A stretch of 64,000 bases of DNA, taken from contig NC_092241.1 in NCBI RefSeq assembly GCF_036320965.1, positions 9,503,569 through 9,567,568 of the forward strand, written 5' to 3'. Of this stretch, positions 59,690 through 64,000 are shown piece after piece. The translations under genes were made by a program, and so were the position numbers. The first letter of the stretch is position 1. Each line of letters begins with the position of its first letter. The stretch is from Panulirus ornatus. Taxonomy: Eukaryota; Arthropoda; Malacostraca; Decapoda; Palinuridae. The notes below the pieces were generated by a model. That model was not told the origin of the DNA, did not search any database, and saw only the letters and a list, made by a program, of their open reading frames with translations.

Positions 59690-61712
59690 AATCTGTCATA
59701 CATGTTACATAGAATCTAAAAAGCAATCTTCATTTTCTACTTACGTGAGAAATCATGTTAAAAAATTGCCTGTTTCTCAAAGTACATACTGAAATTCCTG
59801 AAAATAAAAATCAAAACTGAGGAGATGCTATTACTATATACATTCTACATACATTTCTATCTGTGTATGTGTGACGGAATCTGTCAACTGAAATCAAGAT
59901 AGGATCTTTAATTCATGATGTATTGTAAAATTATCATAGACTCGTATATCTAAAAAAAAAATAATATGGTCCAGTGCAGCATTCTCATTAACCTTAACTT
60001 TTGCAATACAAGTTTACAAGTGAAGAAATGTAAGTTTTGAAAACTGAAAAACCTTAACTCTCCAAGGTGTTATCCTGCTAGCATATGTTATTAAGGAATA
60101 CAAGGGAGAAGACCTTCCAACTCTCAGTGTTTCTTATTAGGAAGCAACAACCTTCACTCCCCTTCACTATCCACTTAATCATAATCATGGCTACTAAGTT
60201 GTTTCTCACCACCCTCAGCCAATCAGTGAAGACCACCAGCCTGACATCATTGATATACTAATTTTCTGCTTGTTAAGAGCTCACAATTCAGACATCACTG
60301 GTATCAATCAAGTAGTAGTCACAGTGGTTACAGAGTTCTTTGATAAAATGAGGGGAAGGCAAGGCTGGATAAGAAAACCAGAAAAAAAGGAGCAGAGGTG
60401 GATCTGAAGGTGCCTTCAACTATGATATCCTGTTTCCACCACTATTTTTAAACCATCAAAACAGATAATCCCAACATGGGCCATCAGGTCTCCTGTTATC
60501 TGTTCTTCTAATGGGCTCCAGTGTACTTCCCAAACACCCGTCAGCCAAATTATCACTTAATACATTGGAAATGGGTCTTGTGATGAACATAAATACACAA
60601 ACAAATAGGCTCTGTGATGAACATAAATAAATACACAACCAAACAGTCATACAAAATACTCACTCCATCTTATACGTACCTCTTCCTTACAAGTTACCTA
60701 TTTCCCCTCACTTATGTCCCTCTTTATTCTCTTGTTCTCCTCAAGTTATTTACCTCCAATCCATTTCCTTGTTCTTGAAATTTGCTGATACTCTCTCACA
60801 TGCCTAATTTTTTAGCCCCTGCAACTTCCTCTTGAACTCCTGCCACTTTTTCTTGAATATCTCTAGCTCAATTTCACTCCTTGGCTGTATTCATATAAAT
60901 ATATGGTACATACAATATTTCAGTATCCTGAAATACTGACAAGCCACTTATAAGTATACCATTCTCACAAAAAATAATAAAAAAGAAAATTAAAGATGTT
61001 TGAAAAAGCTGGTCTGGTATAAGCACATGATCCTAGATAACTGAATTCTAACAGGCTGGAAATGGATAGGGTGATGTTGACAGCCCAGTGGCACTCCATG
61101 TATGGTCAAGGGCAGGTCCAAAACAAGTGAACCACCACAGTCACGATTAAATGGTTATCAGAGGATGAACTAAGGCTTGCACTTTTTCACAAGAAACACT
61201 GAAGGTGGGAAGGTCCTGGTCAATACACTCCTAGAGACTCATGCTTGCAGGACAGACCGCAGAAAGAAAGTAAAAAGAATGACTCTACTATACATACACT
61301 TAACAGACCCTGGGACCAGCAAAATTATATTTATAACATTTTTCAAATACATAGTTTAACACATATCAAAAATAATTCCCTGTTAAAGGAACCTGAATAC
61401 ATATTACAGAATGGGCACTTAAGCTTCCCTCAGTCTGGAAATTTGTTACTTTAAATCAATTCATAAACACATAATGAGCTTGAGTTAATCTAATAATACC
61501 CCACAGAGTACTTGCTTCTCTGTTATCAGAATGCCATGTTGACTTTAATGTAATTGTAAAATGACTTGGTAACTCTCTAGACCTATAATGATAAAATACT
61601 AAACTAACAAAATTTCAGGTCAATACAGCCTTATTTTATACATAAATAACCTTAAATGACTAAAGCTCTTTGAAGTGTTTTGCATTATGATCACTTCATT
61701 TAAACAAATCTC
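59690..61712. other. AT-rich region downstream of CDIPT
   Basis: No other gene recognised. The CDIPT 3' UTR probably lies at its right end, reading leftward from 61712. The sequence directly left of the stop is AT-rich and the AATAAA overlapping the stop is too close to be the polyadenylation signal. Confidence 0.45.
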
Positions 61713-62034
61713 TTATTTATTCTTCTGAGCAGCTTCCTGTCGTTCATGGACATCAATGGCTCCAAGGCCAAGTGCTGCATAATATCCTTGCATGAGGGCC
61801 AAAATTGTTTTTAATACTCCAACAGGCAGTAGACCATAAGATAATGCACGCCAAAGACCAACACCTGCTATCACAGGGCCCTCTGTAAAGTGAAGGAGGT
61901 ATAGTGACGAATAGAAGAGCTCATTTCCAGCACACATAACAAACAGGACTGGGCGAGATGAGTAATATACACGTAGAATGGGGTTCTCATTTGCCTCCTG
62001 ACCTTTGTGGCTAGAGCGGCCTGCCATCAAAGTC
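61713..62034 (-). CDS. CDIPT: Phosphatidylinositol synthase (CDP-diacylglycerol-inositol 3-phosphatidyltransferase), last exon
   Basis: The enzyme joins CDP-diacylglycerol and myo-inositol into phosphatidylinositol in the ER membrane. This exon starts after the acceptor 'ctacttacag' at 62034 and encodes the C-terminal 106 residues, ending at TAA 61715-61713. Recognisable family blocks are NPILRVYYSSRPVLFVMCAG, NELFYSSLYLLHFTEGP, VGLWRALSYGLLPVGVLKT and a basic/amide end (AAQKNK). Two membrane segments are visible, about residues 28-50 and 65-90 of the fragment. The catalytic CDP-alcohol phosphotransferase motif (DG..AR...G...D) belongs to upstream exons, beyond the right edge. Animal CDIPT is about 213 residues, so half is here. 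The exon is intact, with no frameshift. The preceding intron holds a LINE-A copy on the same strand. Confidence 0.94.
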
Positions 62035-62103
62035 CTGTAAGTAGACCACAAGTCAGAGCTGAACTTTAATAATATTTCAAATATGATACTTTTAACTAAC
62101 AAA

Positions 62104-62203
62104 AACAATTCACTCTACCCTACATATACCAATGTGATAATTAAGTTAACAAAAGAGGGAAAAAGAGCAACTAAAGCTAAAAACTACACTATGTTAAAAA
62201 TAC
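62104..62203. repeat. Local direct duplication in the CDIPT intron, copy 1
   Basis: 'gtgataattaagttaacaaa' to 'cactatgttaaaaatac'; matches 62420-62518 at about 85% by eye. Confidence 0.85.
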
Positions 62204-62419
62204 TTCCAGTGAAACTAATTTTCATAGAACTCTACACCAATGTTAGCTTCAGCTTCCTACTAAAACCATCAAAATACAATAAATAATAATTACTAAAAAC
62301 TTACATAAAGTTCTTCTGAGCAACTACATTATGTTAATGGTGAAGTATGTAATTGTTTTCACTAAGACAGCCTGGTCAAAATTTATCAGCATAAATTTCA
62401 CCATAACGACTGCACTCTC

Positions 62420-62518
62420 ACAATTCATTCTACACTAAAAATACTGCTGTGATAATTAAGGAAACAAAAGAGGGGAAAAAGAGCAACCAAATTTAAAAGA
62501 TACACTATGTTAAAAATT
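62420..62518. repeat. Local direct duplication in the CDIPT intron, copy 2
   Basis: Second copy, 316 bp from the first. The LINE-A copy G begins immediately after it. Confidence 0.85.
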
Positions 62519-62519
62519 T

Positions 62520-63715
62520 ATCTATTTATTTATCATACTTAAACACTGCTTCCTGAATCATCAAGGTAGCACCAGGAAACAAACGAAGAATGGCCCATCC
62601 ACTCATATACACATATATATAAATAAACAACCAAATATGCACATATACATACATATACATATCACCATATAAACACACATACATATACATATACACACAT
62701 GTACATATTCATACTTGCTTGCCTTCATCCATTCCTGTTGTCACCCTGCTCCACAGGAAACAGCATTGCTACCCCCTGCTTCAGCAAGGTAGCGCCAGGA
62801 AAAACACACAAAAAAGGCCACATTCGTTTACACTCAGTCTCTAGCTGTAATGTGTAATGCACCAAAACCACAGCTTTCTATCTATACCCTGGCCCCTCAG
62901 ACCCTTCCATGATTTACTCCAGATGCTTCACATGCTGTGGTTCAGTCCAATGACAGCACATCAATCCCAGTATACCACAACATTCTAATTCACTCTATCC
63001 CTTGCATGCCTTTCACCCTCCTGTATGTTCAGGCCCTGATCCCTCATAATCTTTTTCACTCCATTCTTCCACCTCCAATTTGGTCCCCTTGCTTCTCCTT
63101 GTTCCCTCCACCTCTGACACATATATCATCTTTGTCAATCTTTCCTCACTCATTCTGCCCATATGTCCAAACCATTTCAACACACCCTCTTCTGCTCTCT
63201 CGACCACACTCTTTTTTATTTGCACACATATCTCTCTTACCCTTTCATTACTTACTCGATCAAACACCTCACATCACATATTGTCCTCAAACATTTCATT
63301 TCCAACACATCTACCCCCCTCCTCACAACTCTATCTACAGCCCATGCCTCACAACCACATAACATTGTTGGAACTACTATTCCTTCAAACATACCCATAT
63401 TTGCTCTCCAAGTTAATGTTCTCTCCTTCCACACATTCTTCATCACTCCCGGAACCTTCAACCATTCCCCAACCCTGTGACTTACTTCCACTTCAATGGT
63501 TCCATCTACTGCTAAATCCACTCTCAGATATCTAAAACACTTCATTTCCTCCAATTCTTCTCCAATCAAATGTACATCCCAATTAACTTGTCCCTCAACC
63601 CTACTGAGCCTAATAACCTTGCTCTTATTCATATTTACTCTTTCTCCTTTCACACACTTTTCCAAACTCAGTCACCAACTTCTGCAGTTCCTCACAGCTC
63701 CTTACCTGACCCACC
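62520..63715 (-). mobile_element. LINE-A copy G in the CDIPT intron
   Basis: From left: tail core ('atcaaggtagcaccaggaaa'), the TATACATA-rich 3' UTR, second core near 62780, then the reverse transcriptase C-terminal part. The latter shows broken frames 63013-63267 (VVERAEEGVLKWFGHMGRMS) and 63252-63665 (NWDVHLIGEELEEMKCFRYL). 5'-truncated near 63715. More decayed than copies E and F. Confidence 0.88.
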
Positions 63716-64000
63716 AATATCTAAGTAAAAAGGTACTAAAACAACAACACCTGACCCTGACCTCACATGTAAAGTCTCGGACAATGTTCTTCAGGTACTA
63801 CTAGGCCAAGCATGGAACCTTGTTTCTTAGATACTGATGGCTCAGGTGAGGAGTGTTGTTCCTAATTCAGTTTTGTTTATATATCTTATTCTATTGTTCT
63901 TGTATAGTCTAAGACAATGTAAGGTCAAGGTCAGAGGCAATGTTTCTAAGGTGCAGAACCTTGTACTTTAAGAACTGTTGGGTCTGGAGAAGAGATTTTT
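63716..64000. other. CDIPT intron, nothing recognised
   Basis: No exon of the - strand gene is visible between the LINE-A copy and the window edge. Confidence 0.5.

Overview
This is eukaryotic, repeat-rich DNA with widely spaced, intron-split genes. It is most likely from a decapod crustacean. That inference rests on dispersed families I associate with decapod genomes: a retrotransposon with a 'ctacctCGCtaacGCGggaga' type 3' tail, tRNA-derived SINEs, and very long (AT)n and (AC)n tracts. It also rests on arthropod-like gene content. No prokaryotic operon, CRISPR array or viral genome is visible.

Three host genes can be supported. (1) An unrecognised Gly/Tyr/His-rich protein lies on the + strand (exons 2659-2793, 3736-3846, 4886-5011, 5175-5315). 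It has a one-base frameshift in its third exon, and its last codons sit in a tandem repeat that runs into the 3' UTR. (2) A complete six-exon MARVEL-like four-helix membrane protein of 264 residues lies on the - strand (11666-19539). (3) The last exon of phosphatidylinositol synthase (CDIPT) lies on the - strand (61713-62034); the rest of that gene is beyond the right edge. Weaker exon candidates lie at 23237-23305, 31599-31697 and 36087-36172 (+ strand).

Most of the rest is transposon debris and tandem repeats. The dominant family, called LINE-A here, is an APE-type non-LTR retrotransposon with at least 13 fragments. LINE-B is a jockey-like non-LTR element with three fragments. A short non-autonomous element, R3, has a LINE-A-like head and tail. 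tRNA-type SINEs, a GGTCA-rich palindromic family with about 12 copies, and many microsatellites fill the introns and spacers.

The most informative structure is a nested stack at 55.0-59.7 kb. LINE-B is interrupted by a LINE-A copy with an inverted 5' part. A second LINE-A copy, also 5'-inverted, sits in the tail of the first, and a third fragment follows. Both inversions fit twin priming, and the newest copies are nearly identical, so LINE-A was active recently. Many long (AT)n tracts start directly at the LINE-A tail motif, suggesting that retrotransposition seeds the microsatellites. I found no convincing new multi-gene system; the novelty is in the repeat biology and in gene 1.
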